DNA of 64,000 bases from Subtercola lobariae (GTDB lineage: Bacteria; Actinomycetota; Actinomycetes; Actinomycetales; Microbacteriaceae). Shown one piece after another: positions 43,223 to 52,584 of this stretch. A model generated the notes under the pieces. That model had not been told where the DNA came from and did no database searches. It was given only the letters and a program-made list of their open reading frames with translations. The position numbers and the translations under genes are program-made. Every line of letters starts with the position of its first letter. Position 1 is the first letter of the stretch. Where the stretch lies: contig NZ_BMGP01000001.1 in NCBI RefSeq assembly GCF_014640255.1, positions 372,001 to 436,000 on the forward strand, in the 5' to 3' direction.

Positions 43223-46105
43223 GTGTCTGGCCCGAGAAAGCTCGTCATCGTCGAGTCGCCTACCAAGGTGAAATCCATCGCCCAATACTTGGGCGATGGC
43301 TACGAGGTACACGCCTCGGTCGGCCACATTCGAGACCTCGTCGAGCCTAAAAACCTTCCGCCCGAGCTGAAAAAGGGCTCGCTCGGCAAGTTCTCGGTCG
43401 ATGTCGAGAACGGCTTCGCCCCCTACTACGTCGTGTCTGACGCCAAGAAGAAAACCGTCGCTGAGCTGAAGCGCGCACTAGCCGGGGCCGACGAGCTCTA
43501 CCTCGCAACTGATGAAGACCGCGAAGGCGAAGCTATCGCCTGGCACCTGCTCGAAGTGCTGAAGCCCAAAGTTCCGGTGCGCCGTATGGTCTTTCACGAG
43601 ATCACCAAAGAGGCGATCGAACACGCCAGAGACAACACACGCGACATCGACGAGGCACTCGTTGACGCACAAGAGACTCGCCGTATTCTCGATCGGCTGT
43701 ACGGCTATGAGGTTTCGCCTGTGCTCTGGCGCAAGGTGGGCCCGGGTCTCTCTGCGGGTCGGGTGCAGTCTGCTGCAACCCGTCTGGTGGTCGAGCGTGA
43801 ACGCGAGCGACTCGCCTTCACCGCGGCGAGTTATTGGGATCTGAACGCAGTTCTGGCCGACAAGGCCACCGCCTCAGACGCCGCGACGGTGCAGTTCGGC
43901 GCCAGGCTCGTTCGGCTGAACGGCGAGCGAATCGCCACCGGGCGCGACTTCGATGAGTCAGGCGCCCTGAAGAGCAAGGCCACGCTGCTGAGTGAAACGC
44001 AGGCAACGTCACTGGCCGATGCGCTCGCGAGCCCGAGCGTGAACATCCACGTCGCCAGCGTCGAGTCGAAGCCCTACACGCGTCGCCCGGCGGCGCCGTT
44101 CACCACCTCGACGTTGCAGCAGGAGGCCGCTCGTAAGCTGAGGTTCTCAGCGCGCCAGACGATGAGCGTGGCGCAGTCGCTCTACGAAAACGGCTACATC
44201 ACTTATATGCGAACCGACTCGCCATCGTTGTCGCAGCAAGCGCTGAACGCCGCTCGCACCCAGGCCCGCGCGTTGTACGGAGCAGAGACCGTACCTGACA
44301 AGCCGCGCCTGTACTCGGGCAAGGGTAAAAACGCCCAGGAGGCGCACGAGGCCGTTCGGCCGGCCGGCGAGACGTTCCGCACGCCTTCGCAGGTGGCGAG
44401 CGTGCTTCGCGGCAACGACTTCAAGCTCTACGAACTCATCTGGAAGCGCACGGTCGCCTCGCAGATGGCAGACGCCAAGGGTTCGACGGCCTCTGTGACC
44501 ATCACCGCCGGCCCCACGCCCGTGGCGGGCATCACCGACGCCACGACCGCTGAATTCTCGGCCAGCGGCACCGTGATCACTTTTCGCGGCTTCATGCTCG
44601 CCTACGAAGAGAGTCAAGACGAAGAACGCAACGCCGCCACCGAGCCGACGGAATCGAAACTGCCTCCGCTCACGGCAGGTCAGGCGCTGAAGGCCATCAC
44701 GGTCGACGCGGCTGGGCACGAGACGAGCCCGCCACCGCGTTACACCGAAGCGAGCCTGGTGAAGACCCTCGATGAGCTCGGCATCGGCCGGCCGTCGACC
44801 TACGCCTCGATCATCTCGACGATCATCGACCGAGGCTACGTAACGCCGCGTGGTCAGGCGCTCGTGCCCAACTGGATTGCCTTCTCGGTCGTGCGGCTGC
44901 TCGAAGAGTATTTCGCCGAACTGGTGAACTATGAATTCACGGCCGAACTCGAGTCAGACCTCGACAAGATCGCCGACGGCGAAGAAGATCGTGTCGACTG
45001 GCTGAACGGCTTCTATTTCGGTAACGAGGGTCACAAAGGCCTGCGTGATGTCATCGACAATCTCGGTGACATCGATGCCCGTGCCATCAACTCGATTCCG
45101 CTCTCTGACGAGATAACCCTGCGCATCGGCAAGTACGGGCCTTACCTCGAGGTCACCGACACCGAGGCCGCCAACCCTGCCACGGGTGAAGTCGAGACTC
45201 CACGGCGAGTGAACATTCCGCCGGAGTTGGCGCCCGACGAGCTCACTCTCGCGAAGGCGCAAGAACTGATCGACGCGCCCATCGTCACCGATCGTGTGAT
45301 CGGCGTCAATCCGGCGAACGGCAAGAACATCGTGGCGAAAGACGGCCGTTTCGGCCCCTACGTCACCGAACTCGAGCCCGAACCGGTGGTCGATATGGAG
45401 GCAACTCTCGCCCTCGCCGAGGCGGCGGCCGCCCTTCTCGCCGAGCCGAAGGTCGACGAAGTCGCTGCCGCGGCCTCGGGCGGGTCGACGACGACCACGA
45501 CAGCGGCTAAGAAGACAGCCGCGAAAAAGCCGGCGGCCAAGAAGCCGGCAAAAGCGGCGGCCGCGCCCAAACCCCGCACAGCTTCGCTGTTCAAGACGAT
45601 GGATCTCGCCGCGATCGACCTCGAAACTGCCCTGCGGCTACTCGATCTGCCGCGCACAGTGGGCGAAGACCCTGAGCTGAAAGAGCCGATCACCGCCCAG
45701 AACGGAAAGTTCGGGCCGTACCTCAAGCGCGGCACCGACACCCGTTCACTCGAAAACGAAGACCTGATCTTCGATATCGATCTGCCCGGTGCTCTAGAGC
45801 TGTTCGCCCAGCCGAAGTATGGCGCTCGCCGGGCATCCAGTGCCCTGAAAGACTTCGACGAGCCAGACCCCGAAAGCGGCAAGGCCATCAAGATCAAAGA
45901 TGGGCGATTCGGCGCGTACGTGACTGACGGCATCACAAATGCCACCATTCCGAAGGCCGAAACCATCGAAGAGATCGATTTCGCTCGCGCCGTTCAGATG
46001 CTGGCTGACAAACGAGCGAAGGGCCCGGCGAAGCCGCGAGCGGCGGCGGCCCGAAAGGCTCCTGCCCGCAAAGCACCCGCACGAAAGGCCGCACCGAAGA
46101 AGTGA
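43223..46105 (+). CDS. topA: DNA topoisomerase I
   Basis: This type IA topoisomerase relaxes negative supercoils. The 960-residue protein has the Toprim domain (KLVIVESPTKVKSIAQYLG, then LATDEDREGEAIAWHL), the catalytic Tyr in YITYMRTDSPSLS, and C-terminal repeat domains (NGKNIVAKDGRFGPYV, NGKFGPYLKRG, KIKDGRFGAYVTDG). It ends in a Lys/Ala-rich tail typical of actinobacterial TopA. GTG 43223 is chosen for AGGAG seven bases upstream; the longer frame overlaps the previous gene. Confidence 0.96.
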   Translation: MSGPRKLVIVESPTKVKSIAQYLGDGYEVHASVGHIRDLVEPKNLPPELKKGSLGKFSVDVENGFAPYYVVSDAKKKTVAELKRALAGADELYLATDEDREGEAIAWHLLEVLKPKVPVRRMVFHEITKEAIEHARDNTRDIDEALVDAQETRRILDRLYGYEVSPVLWRKVGPGLSAGRVQSAATRLVVERERERLAFTAASYWDLNAVLADKATASDAATVQFGARLVRLNGERIATGRDFDESGALKSKATLLSETQATSLADALASPSVNIHVASVESKPYTRRPAAPFTTSTLQQEAARKLRFSARQTMSVAQSLYENGYITYMRTDSPSLSQQALNAARTQARALYGAETVPDKPRLYSGKGKNAQEAHEAVRPAGETFRTPSQVASVLRGNDFKLYELIWKRTVASQMADAKGSTASVTITAGPTPVAGITDATTAEFSASGTVITFRGFMLAYEESQDEERNAATEPTESKLPPLTAGQALKAITVDAAGHETSPPPRYTEASLVKTLDELGIGRPSTYASIISTIIDRGYVTPRGQALVPNWIAFSVVRLLEEYFAELVNYEFTAELESDLDKIADGEEDRVDWLNGFYFGNEGHKGLRDVIDNLGDIDARAINSIPLSDEITLRIGKYGPYLEVTDTEAANPATGEVETPRRVNIPPELAPDELTLAKAQELIDAPIVTDRVIGVNPANGKNIVAKDGRFGPYVTELEPEPVVDMEATLALAEAAAALLAEPKVDEVAAAASGGSTTTTTAAKKTAAKKPAAKKPAKAAAAPKPRTASLFKTMDLAAIDLETALRLLDLPRTVGEDPELKEPITAQNGKFGPYLKRGTDTRSLENEDLIFDIDLPGALELFAQPKYGARRASSALKDFDEPDPESGKAIKIKDGRFGAYVTDGITNATIPKAETIEEIDFARAVQMLADKRAKGPAKPRAAAARKAPARKAPARKAAPKK

Positions 46106-46112
46106 GTCGTGC

Positions 46113-46775
46113 GTGAGTGATACCGAGGCCACGGTTCAGGATGCCCTCGACCGTGGCCTGTTCGTCACGTTCGAGGGCGGCGACGGTTCAGGAAAGTCGA
46201 CTCAGGCAGCACTGCTCGAGCGGTGGCTGGTTGATGGCGGGCACACCGTCATGCGCACTCGCGAACCGGGCGGCACCGAGTTCGGCGTGGAAGTGCGCGA
46301 AATCGTGCTGCACAGTCGCGGATTCATCACGCCGCGCGCCGAAGCGCTGCTGTATGCGGCAGATCGTGCCCAGCACATTGCAACGAAGGTGCGCCCAGCG
46401 CTCCACCGCGGCGAAATCGTGATTCAAGATCGGTACATCGATTCGTCAGTCGCCTATCAGGGCAGCGGTCGTGTGCTCGGCGCCGACGATATTCGTTCGC
46501 TCTCAGAGTGGGCGACCGAGAATCTCGTGCCCGATTTGACCGTACTGATCGATCTCGACGAGAAGGCGGCGCGCGCGCGACTCGACAGCGATCACAAGCG
46601 GTTCGATCGACTCGAAGCCGAGGAGAACGACTTTCACCAGCGCGTGCGCCAGGCGTTTCTCGACATCGCGGCGGCCGACCCCGAGCGGTTCGTTGTGGTC
46701 GACGGAACACTCAGCCCCGACGAGATCGCGACTCAGGTTCAGGCTCGCCTCGAACCGCTGCTTCGCCGCGACTGA
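46113..46775 (+). CDS. tmk: thymidylate kinase
   Basis: It makes dTDP from dTMP. The 220-residue protein has the P-loop FEGGDGSGKSTQ, TREPGGTEFG, the DR(Y/S)xxSxxAYQG motif (QDRYIDSSVAYQG) and a LID region (DSDHKRFDRLEAE). GTG 46113 starts seven bases after the topA stop. It also feeds dTTP to the rhamnose pathway. Confidence 0.95.
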   Translation: MSDTEATVQDALDRGLFVTFEGGDGSGKSTQAALLERWLVDGGHTVMRTREPGGTEFGVEVREIVLHSRGFITPRAEALLYAADRAQHIATKVRPALHRGEIVIQDRYIDSSVAYQGSGRVLGADDIRSLSEWATENLVPDLTVLIDLDEKAARARLDSDHKRFDRLEAEENDFHQRVRQAFLDIAAADPERFVVVDGTLSPDEIATQVQARLEPLLRRD

Positions 46776-46805
46776 CGACTCGCCTAGCACCCGGGTGGCA
46801 TTGCG

Positions 46806-46851
46806 CGTGCCGCTCATCGAGCGTGCCGCGGTGTCGGTGCCGCCCGGTAGG
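46806..46851. repeat. short GTGCCGC repeats before holB
   Basis: Three copies beginning GTGCCGC at irregular 14-16 base spacing resemble arrays A and B at 16.5 and 20.1 kb but are too few and too loose to be sure of a relation. Confidence 0.3.
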
Positions 46852-46859
46852 TTGTCAGT

Positions 46860-48053
46860 ATGAGCGTGTGGGATGAACTGACCGGCCAGCCCGAGGCCAT
46901 CGCGCTCTTCCGCGCGGCCGCGAGCGGTGCCGCGGCGCCGACAACGCCAGCAGCCCCCACTGCGCCGCACGCGGGCGCTATGACTCACTCCTGGCTCATC
47001 ACCGGCCCACCCGGCTCCGGCCGTTCCAACCTCGCCTACGCCTTCGCATCTGCATTGCTCTGCCGCAACGGCGGCTGCGGCGTCTGCCCCGACTGCCGAC
47101 AGGTCGCGGCCCGAACCCATCCTGATCTTGCCGTGCTCACCACCGATCGTGTCATCATCTCCATCGACGAGGTGCGCACGCTCGTCACGAGCTCGCAGTT
47201 CTCTCCCTCTGTTTCGCGCTACCGCGTCATGGTCATCGAAGACGCCGACCGCATGGTCGAGCGCACCTCGAACGTGCTGCTGAAGGCCCTCGAAGAGCCG
47301 CCCGAGCGCACGGTCTGGATTCTCTGCGCGCCGAGCGAGGCAGATCTGCTGCCCACCGTGCGCTCGAGGGTGCGCTCGGTTCGTCTGCGGGTGCCAAGCG
47401 CCGGCGATGTCGCCCAGCTGCTCGAACGACGCGACGGCGTCGACCGCGAAACGGCCGAGCGCGCGGCGCGCGAGGCGCAGAGCCACATCGGCATGGCACA
47501 TCGCCTGGCCACGAACGAAGACGCTCGCGCCAGAAGAGATGAGACGCTGAACATCGCCCTGGGCATCCACTCTGTTCCAGAAGCGGTGCTGGCGGCTGCC
47601 CGGCTGCTCGACCTGGCCAAAGACGACGCCGATGCCATCACCGAAGAGCGCGACGCAGAAGAACGCGAATCGACGCTGCGTACCCTCGGCGTCGAACCAG
47701 GTCAGGCCGTGCCGATGGGTCTGCGGTCACAGGTCAAGGCTCTCGAAGACGACCAGAAGCGGCGCTCGACCCGCAGCTTGCGCGACGGAATCGATCGCAT
47801 TCTGGTCGACCTGCTGTCGCTCTACCGTGACGTGCTGCTGATTCAGCTGGGCTCGCACCTCGAACCGATCAATCTCGCTATCGAAGGCAGGCTCGAGCAG
47901 CTGGCTCGCACGTCTGAACCTGCCGAAACCCTGGCAGTCATGGATGCGATTGCTGCGGCGAGGCTGAGAATATCGCGAAATGTGACTCCGGCGCTGGCGC
48001 TTGAGGCCATGCTAGTCACCGTCGCGTCACCACAGCGAAAGGCAACACTGTGA
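46860..48053 (+). CDS. holB: DNA polymerase III subunit delta'
   Basis: Clamp-loader subunit. The 397-residue protein has a degenerate P-loop (TGPPGSGRSNLAYAF, Lys replaced by Arg, as expected for non-hydrolysing delta'), the zinc module CRNGGCGVCPDC, the Walker-B-like MVIEDADRM and an intact SNVLLKALEEPP sensor region. An Ala/Pro/Thr stretch interrupts the N-terminus. ATG 46860. It overlaps the next gene by 4 bp. Confidence 0.9.
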   Translation: MSVWDELTGQPEAIALFRAAASGAAAPTTPAAPTAPHAGAMTHSWLITGPPGSGRSNLAYAFASALLCRNGGCGVCPDCRQVAARTHPDLAVLTTDRVIISIDEVRTLVTSSQFSPSVSRYRVMVIEDADRMVERTSNVLLKALEEPPERTVWILCAPSEADLLPTVRSRVRSVRLRVPSAGDVAQLLERRDGVDRETAERAAREAQSHIGMAHRLATNEDARARRDETLNIALGIHSVPEAVLAAARLLDLAKDDADAITEERDAEERESTLRTLGVEPGQAVPMGLRSQVKALEDDQKRRSTRSLRDGIDRILVDLLSLYRDVLLIQLGSHLEPINLAIEGRLEQLARTSEPAETLAVMDAIAAARLRISRNVTPALALEAMLVTVASPQRKATL

Positions 48054-49678
48054 CTGTTCTCCGCCCAGGGCGAAGCCCGCGAAACGCTGCCGAGCAGAGC
48101 CCCCGCGGGCCTCGACGAGGTGCTCGGCGCGGCAGGGCACTCGGTGTCGTCGCCGTTGCGGTCGCCGCGGCACTGGTGCTCTCCGGATGCTCGACCTGGT
48201 TCGGTTCGGGCAGCGGGGCCACCTCGGGGCAGAGTGCCGGCGCATCGACTCCCACGGGCGAGAAGGTCGACGCGGCACTTCAGCCGTTCTACGATCAGTC
48301 GCTGCAGTGGACGAGCTGTAACGGCTCGTTTGAGTGCGCCACCGCGACGGTTCCGCTCGACTGGAGCGACCCCTCAGGCCAGACCATTTCGCTTGCGCTC
48401 ATCAAGCAGCCCGCCACGGGCGGCGGCACACGGCTCGGCACCCTCTTCGTGAACCCCGGCGGCCCCGGCGTCTCGGCTGTCGACTTCGTGAAAGACAACG
48501 TCAATTTCGCAGTGGCTCCTGAACTGCAGAAGCAATACGACGTGGTGGCTTTCGACCCGCGCGGTGTTGGATCGTCGTCAGCGGTTTCGTGTGTGACTCC
48601 GAAGCAGATGGATGCCTACCTCTACGACATCATTCCGGGCACTCGAGGTTCTGCCGAATGGCTCGCCGCGTCGCAGGCCAGCGCCTCGGCGTTCGGCGCC
48701 GGCTGTGAGCAGAAGACGGGTGCACTGCTCGGTCACGTCGACACCGAGAGCACGGTTCGTGACCTTGACGCTCTCCGAGCATCCGTCGGCGACACCGGGC
48801 TCAATTACCTCGGCTACTCGTACGGCACGTTCATCGGCAGCGAATACGCGAACCTCTTTCCCACCAAAGTGAACCGGCTCGTGCTCGATGGCGTGGTCGA
48901 CCCCACGTCGACCGGATTCGATTCGACCATCGGGCAGGCGAAGGGATTCGAAGGGGCGATGCGCGCGTACCTTGCCGACTGCCTCAGTGGGTCTGATTGC
49001 CCGTTCTCTGGAACGGTCGACAATGCTTCGCAACAGGTGCAGACGCTTCTGAAGGCGGTGGATCAGAGCCCCATCACCGCGAGCGACGGCCGCAAGCTGG
49101 GTTCATCGTCACTGCTCACAGCGATCTTCTACCCGCTCTACAGCAAAGACAGCTGGCCGTACCTCTCGCAGATGATCGCCCAGGTGAAGAAGGGTGACGC
49201 AGACCTCGCCTTCAACTTGGCTGACGCATACAACGGGCGCAACTCAGATGGCAGCTATCAGAACAATCAGACCGAGGCGTTCACGGCCATCAACTGCCTC
49301 GACTACCCGGCTGTGACCGACCCGGCGACGATCGCCAGCCAGAACGCCGAACTGGTTGCCGCGTCTCCCACCTTCGGCCCGTGGTGGACGTATGGTGACA
49401 TCGGCTGCGCCGCGTGGCCCGTACCTGCGACGCGCACGCCGGCTCCCGTCAGTGCGCCAGGCGCGAAACCGATTCTCGTCGTCGGCACCACCGACGACCC
49501 GGCGACGCCGTACGCAGACGCCCAGTCGGTGGCGAAACAGCTCGAAAGTGCACAACTCATCACGTTCGTCGGTGAGGGGCACACGGCCTACAACTCGTCG
49601 AATTGCGTCAAAGCCCTGGTAGATGCGTACTTCTTGACCGGTGCGGTGCCGAGTACTGACCCGAAGTGCACGAGCTGA
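48050..49678 (+). CDS. lipoprotein alpha/beta hydrolase (Tap/SlpD-type peptidase family)
   Basis: The 542-residue protein has a basic head, a hydrophobic signal ending in the lipobox VLSGC, then an alpha/beta hydrolase with oxyanion-hole motif NPGGPGVSAVDF and nucleophile NYLGYSYGTFIG. The Tap-like C-terminal domain carries Asp (GTTDDPATPY) and His (EGHTAY). Relatives are tripeptidyl aminopeptidases and other exported proteases or esterases. GTG 48050 overlaps holB (GTGA). Confidence 0.85.
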   Translation: MTVLRPGRSPRNAAEQSPRGPRRGARRGRALGVVAVAVAAALVLSGCSTWFGSGSGATSGQSAGASTPTGEKVDAALQPFYDQSLQWTSCNGSFECATATVPLDWSDPSGQTISLALIKQPATGGGTRLGTLFVNPGGPGVSAVDFVKDNVNFAVAPELQKQYDVVAFDPRGVGSSSAVSCVTPKQMDAYLYDIIPGTRGSAEWLAASQASASAFGAGCEQKTGALLGHVDTESTVRDLDALRASVGDTGLNYLGYSYGTFIGSEYANLFPTKVNRLVLDGVVDPTSTGFDSTIGQAKGFEGAMRAYLADCLSGSDCPFSGTVDNASQQVQTLLKAVDQSPITASDGRKLGSSSLLTAIFYPLYSKDSWPYLSQMIAQVKKGDADLAFNLADAYNGRNSDGSYQNNQTEAFTAINCLDYPAVTDPATIASQNAELVAASPTFGPWWTYGDIGCAAWPVPATRTPAPVSAPGAKPILVVGTTDDPATPYADAQSVAKQLESAQLITFVGEGHTAYNSSNCVKALVDAYFLTGAVPSTDPKCTS

Positions 49679-49703
49679 CCTGTCAGTTCGTGCTCAAGGG
49701 GTG

Positions 49704-49733
49704 TGCAAAATTGCGCAGTCTGCAATAATTGCA
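49704..49733. promoter_or_regulatory. imperfect palindrome, probable TetR operator
   Basis: TGCAAAATTGC and GCAATAATTGCA flank GCAGTCT just before GTG 49736. The inner ATTGC/GCAAT arms are perfect. Its place suggests autoregulation of the TetR gene. Confidence 0.45.
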
Positions 49734-49735
49734 GG

Positions 49736-50395
49736 GTGTCCACTACCATTTCTCCCGTCGCAGCGGCCGAACCGGGGCTGCGCGAGCGCAAGCGCCAGGC
49801 GACCAGCCGCGCCATACAGTTCGCCGTGCTCGAACTGAGTCACGAAAAGGGGCTGGAGAACGTCACCGTCGACGACATCAGCCGCCGCGCCGACATCTCT
49901 CCGCGCACTTTCTTCAACTATTTCGACTCGAAAGAGTCGGCGGTACTCGGCGAGTCGCATCTGACATCACTGCCAGACGAGCTCGTCGACGAGTTTCTCG
50001 CGGCCGGCCCCGGCGCGTCAGTTCTCGATGGCCTGCGCGACATCATGCTCGTGGTGTCGGTGCCCGACACCGAAGACTTCGAATTGCACCAATTGCGTAA
50101 GCAGGTCATCCATAAGTCGCCGCATTTGTTGATTCAGCGAATTAGCAGAATGCGTGAATTCGAGGTCGAACTCACCGCGATCGTCGAACAGCGGTTGGCG
50201 ATGGATGCCCGGGCGCACGCCAAAGGCAAAGAAAAACCTGATCAGGCACTCATTCACGACCGCGCCTCGCTCACTACCCAGGTCGCCCTCGCCGCCATGC
50301 GGCATTCGTGGGGCTGCTGGGCAGAGAGTGCCGAGAGCCTCTCGATGCCCGTTCTGCTCGCCAACTCGTTTCGTGAGCTTCACACTCTCATATAG
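49736..50395 (+). CDS. TetR-family transcriptional regulator
   Basis: The 219-residue protein has the TetR helix-turn-helix (RAIQFAVLELSHEKGLENVT, then VDDISRRADISPRTFFNYFDSKESAV) and a divergent ligand domain. GTG 49736 is preferred, since the upstream GTG 49703 would place the palindromic operator inside the coding sequence. It follows the hydrolase gene by 57 bases. The target is unknown; the adjacent hydrolase is possible. Confidence 0.85.
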   Translation: MSTTISPVAAAEPGLRERKRQATSRAIQFAVLELSHEKGLENVTVDDISRRADISPRTFFNYFDSKESAVLGESHLTSLPDELVDEFLAAGPGASVLDGLRDIMLVVSVPDTEDFELHQLRKQVIHKSPHLLIQRISRMREFEVELTAIVEQRLAMDARAHAKGKEKPDQALIHDRASLTTQVALAAMRHSWGCWAESAESLSMPVLLANSFRELHTLI

Positions 50396-50430
50396 GCTTG
50401 CTTGCTGTGTCGATGGCTACCATCGGCCAG

Positions 50431-50503
50431 GCCGCCTTAGCTCAGTCGGTAGAGCGATTCACTCGTAATGAATAGGTCATCAGTTCGATTCTGATAGGCG
50501 GCC
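50431..50503 (+). tRNA. tRNA-Thr (anticodon CGT)
   Basis: Acceptor arms GCCGCCT and AGGCGGC pair fully; D loop AGCTCAGTCGGTAGAGC; anticodon stem ATTCA/TGAAT with loop CTCGTAA (CGT, reading ACG); T arm ATCAG-TTCGATT-CTGAT. CCA is not encoded. A T6 run at 50507-50512 follows. The last 24 bases overlap the end of the minus-strand GntR gene. Confidence 0.95.
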
Positions 50504-51208
50504 CTGTTTTTTGGGCACCGCGCTCAGCCGGCGGGCATGACCCGCAGCGATGTGCTCGGCCATCGCCGACTTCGCGGCTGCGGCATCTCCGAGCAGTATG
50601 TGGTGCGCGATCATCGCGTGCTCCTCGGCTGCCAGTGAGATGTCGCCCTCACTGCGATCGGCCTCGCGCATGGCGCCGCGCAGAAGCTGTGCGGTGGTGT
50701 CGATGACGCTGAGGTAGACGGCGTTGTGCGCCGCGACCGCCACCGTGCGATGAAACGCCACATCGAGGTCGTAGATGTCGGCGCGACGCTCCGACCGCTC
50801 GCGCGCTGCCCCCTGATAGTCGGCCAGCGCCTGGCGCAGGGCGGAATGATCGGCAGTGGATGCCCGTTCAGCCGCCTTCGCGGCCGCATCGGGTTCGAGC
50901 AGCAGCCGAAACTCGAGCAAATCGTCGACCGCCCGATCTGCGAACGTGGTCGTCGCCACGCTGTGCGCGATGGCGGGGGTGCCGTCGGGCTCCAAGACGG
51001 TGGTTCCCGATCCGGCTCTGACTGACACGAGGCCGAGCGCCGCCAACCCCTGTACGGCTTCGCGCAGCGTGTTGCGGCCCACGGCATATCGCACCATGAG
51101 TTCACGTTCGGGGGGCAGCTTGGCGCCGACGGCGAAGGCGCCCGAGCGAATGTCGTTCAGCAGGCGCTGAGACACTTCCTGGCCGCGGGTACGTGCTGCG
51201 GGGGGCAT
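50480..51208 (-). CDS. GntR-family (FadR-type) regulator
   Basis: The 242-residue protein has the GntR winged helix (LLNDIRSGAFAVGAKLPPERE, then AVGRNTLREAVQGLAALGLV) and the helical FCD domain (LLEPDAAAKAAE, DVAFHRTVAVAAHN, AEEHAMIAHHILLGD with the metal-binding Asp/His set). It probably senses a sugar acid and controls the divergent mannonate dehydratase gene. ATG 51208 has GAGG eight bases upstream. Its stop codon lies inside the tRNA-Thr gene on the other strand. Confidence 0.87.
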   Translation of the reverse strand: MPPAARTRGQEVSQRLLNDIRSGAFAVGAKLPPERELMVRYAVGRNTLREAVQGLAALGLVSVRAGSGTTVLEPDGTPAIAHSVATTTFADRAVDDLLEFRLLLEPDAAAKAAERASTADHSALRQALADYQGAARERSERRADIYDLDVAFHRTVAVAAHNAVYLSVIDTTAQLLRGAMREADRSEGDISLAAEEHAMIAHHILLGDAAAAKSAMAEHIAAGHARRLSAVPKKQGRLSESN

Positions 51209-51240
51209 GAGCTCATCCTCTCGGGTCGGTTGACCTGCGA

Positions 51241-51278
51241 ACATCCTACTATTACCATTGATCTCGTAAACATCCTAC
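51241..51278. promoter_or_regulatory. direct repeat, probable GntR operator
   Basis: ACATCCTAC occurs at 51241-51249 and again at 51270-51278, between the divergent GntR and mannonate dehydratase starts. The complement GTAGGATGT resembles FadR-type half sites. Spacing is 29 bases. Confidence 0.5.
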
Positions 51279-51291
51279 CAAATGGAGCATC

Positions 51292-52530
51292 ATGAAGATC
51301 GAAAGCGCTACCGTCATCGTCACCAGCCCGGGCCGCAACTTCGTCACTCTGAAGATCACGACGAGCGACGGCGTGACCGGTCTCGGCGATGCCACGCTCA
51401 ACGGGCGCGAGCTCGCGGTCGCCACCTACCTGAGCGAGCACGTGGTGCCCACGCTCATCGGTCGAGACCCGCAGAACATCGAAGACACGTGGCAGTACCT
51501 CTACCGTGGGGCGTATTGGCGCAGGGGCCCTGTCACGATGGCAGCCATCGCCGCGGTCGACATGGCGCTGTGGGACATCAAGGCGAAGCTGGCCGGGGTG
51601 CCGCTGTATCAATTGCTCGGCGGGGCCAGCCGAATCGGCTGCTTGGCGTACGGTCACGCGAGTGGAGCAGACCTCCCCGCGATCTACGACTCGATCGATG
51701 AGCACCTCGAGTTGGGGTACCGGGCGATCAGGGTGCAGACAGGCATCCCGGGCCTGGGTTCGGTGTACGGCGTCGCCTCGAGCGGCGGTGCGGGCACAGC
51801 AGGCACGGTGCGCTACGACTACGAGCCGGCCCAGCCGCTGGGAGTGCCGAGCGAAGAGCAATGGGATACCCGGGCGTACCTGCGACACCTGCCGACGGTC
51901 TTCGAGGCGGTTCGCTCGAAGTACGGCCCCGAGCTGCCGCTGCTGCACGACGGCCACCACCGCATGACGCCCATTCAGGCTGCGAAACTCGGCAAGTCGC
52001 TCGAAGAGTTCGACCTGTTCTGGCTCGAAGACTGCACGCCGGCAGAGAATCAGGATGCCCTGAAACTCGTTCGCCAGCACACCACCACCCCGCTCGCCAT
52101 CGGTGAGATCTTCAACACGGTGTGGGACTACCAGTACCTCATCACGAACCAGTTGATCGACTACGTTCGCTCGGCGGTGACGCACACCGGTGGAATCACC
52201 GCGATGAAGAAGCTGATGGATTTCGCGGCCATCTACCAGATCAAGTCGGGCTTTCATGGGCCCACCGACATCTCGCCCGTCGGCCAGGCGGCCGCGCTGC
52301 ACCTCGGCTTGGCGATTCACAACTTCGGCATTCAGGAGTACATGAAGCACAGCGCAGCCGCGCTCGACGTATTCCACACGAGCTATACGTTCGAGAACGG
52401 CCTGCTGCACCCGGGCGAGACGCCGGGGCTGGGGGTTTCGCTCGATGAGGATGCCGCCGCAGCCTATCCTTACGTGCAGGCATATTTGCCGGTCAACCGG
52501 CTGCTCGACGGCACCATGCACGATTGGTGA
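51292..52530 (+). CDS. manD: D-mannonate dehydratase (enolase superfamily, ManD type)
   Basis: It should convert D-mannonate to 2-keto-3-deoxygluconate in hexuronate breakdown. The 412-residue protein has [20 protein letters not shown] (ManD signature), metal ligands in [21 protein letters not shown] and IGEIFN, and the late His in FHGPTDISP. Some members of this group have low or D-gluconate activity, so specificity is not certain. ATG 51292 follows TGGAG. Divergent from GntR. Confidence 0.85.
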   Translation: MKIESATVIVTSPGRNFVTLKITTSDGVTGLGDATLNGRELAVATYLSEHVVPTLIGRDPQNIEDTWQYLYRGAYWRRGPVTMAAIAAVDMALWDIKAKLAGVPLYQLLGGASRIGCLAYGHASGADLPAIYDSIDEHLELGYRAIRVQTGIPGLGSVYGVASSGGAGTAGTVRYDYEPAQPLGVPSEEQWDTRAYLRHLPTVFEAVRSKYGPELPLLHDGHHRMTPIQAAKLGKSLEEFDLFWLEDCTPAENQDALKLVRQHTTTPLAIGEIFNTVWDYQYLITNQLIDYVRSAVTHTGGITAMKKLMDFAAIYQIKSGFHGPTDISPVGQAAALHLGLAIHNFGIQEYMKHSAAALDVFHTSYTFENGLLHPGETPGLGVSLDEDAAAAYPYVQAYLPVNRLLDGTMHDW

Positions 52531-52584
52531 TGCGTGCACGATTGCTGGTGAGCCAGCCGAACCCCGCACTGAGAAAGGCGCGAC

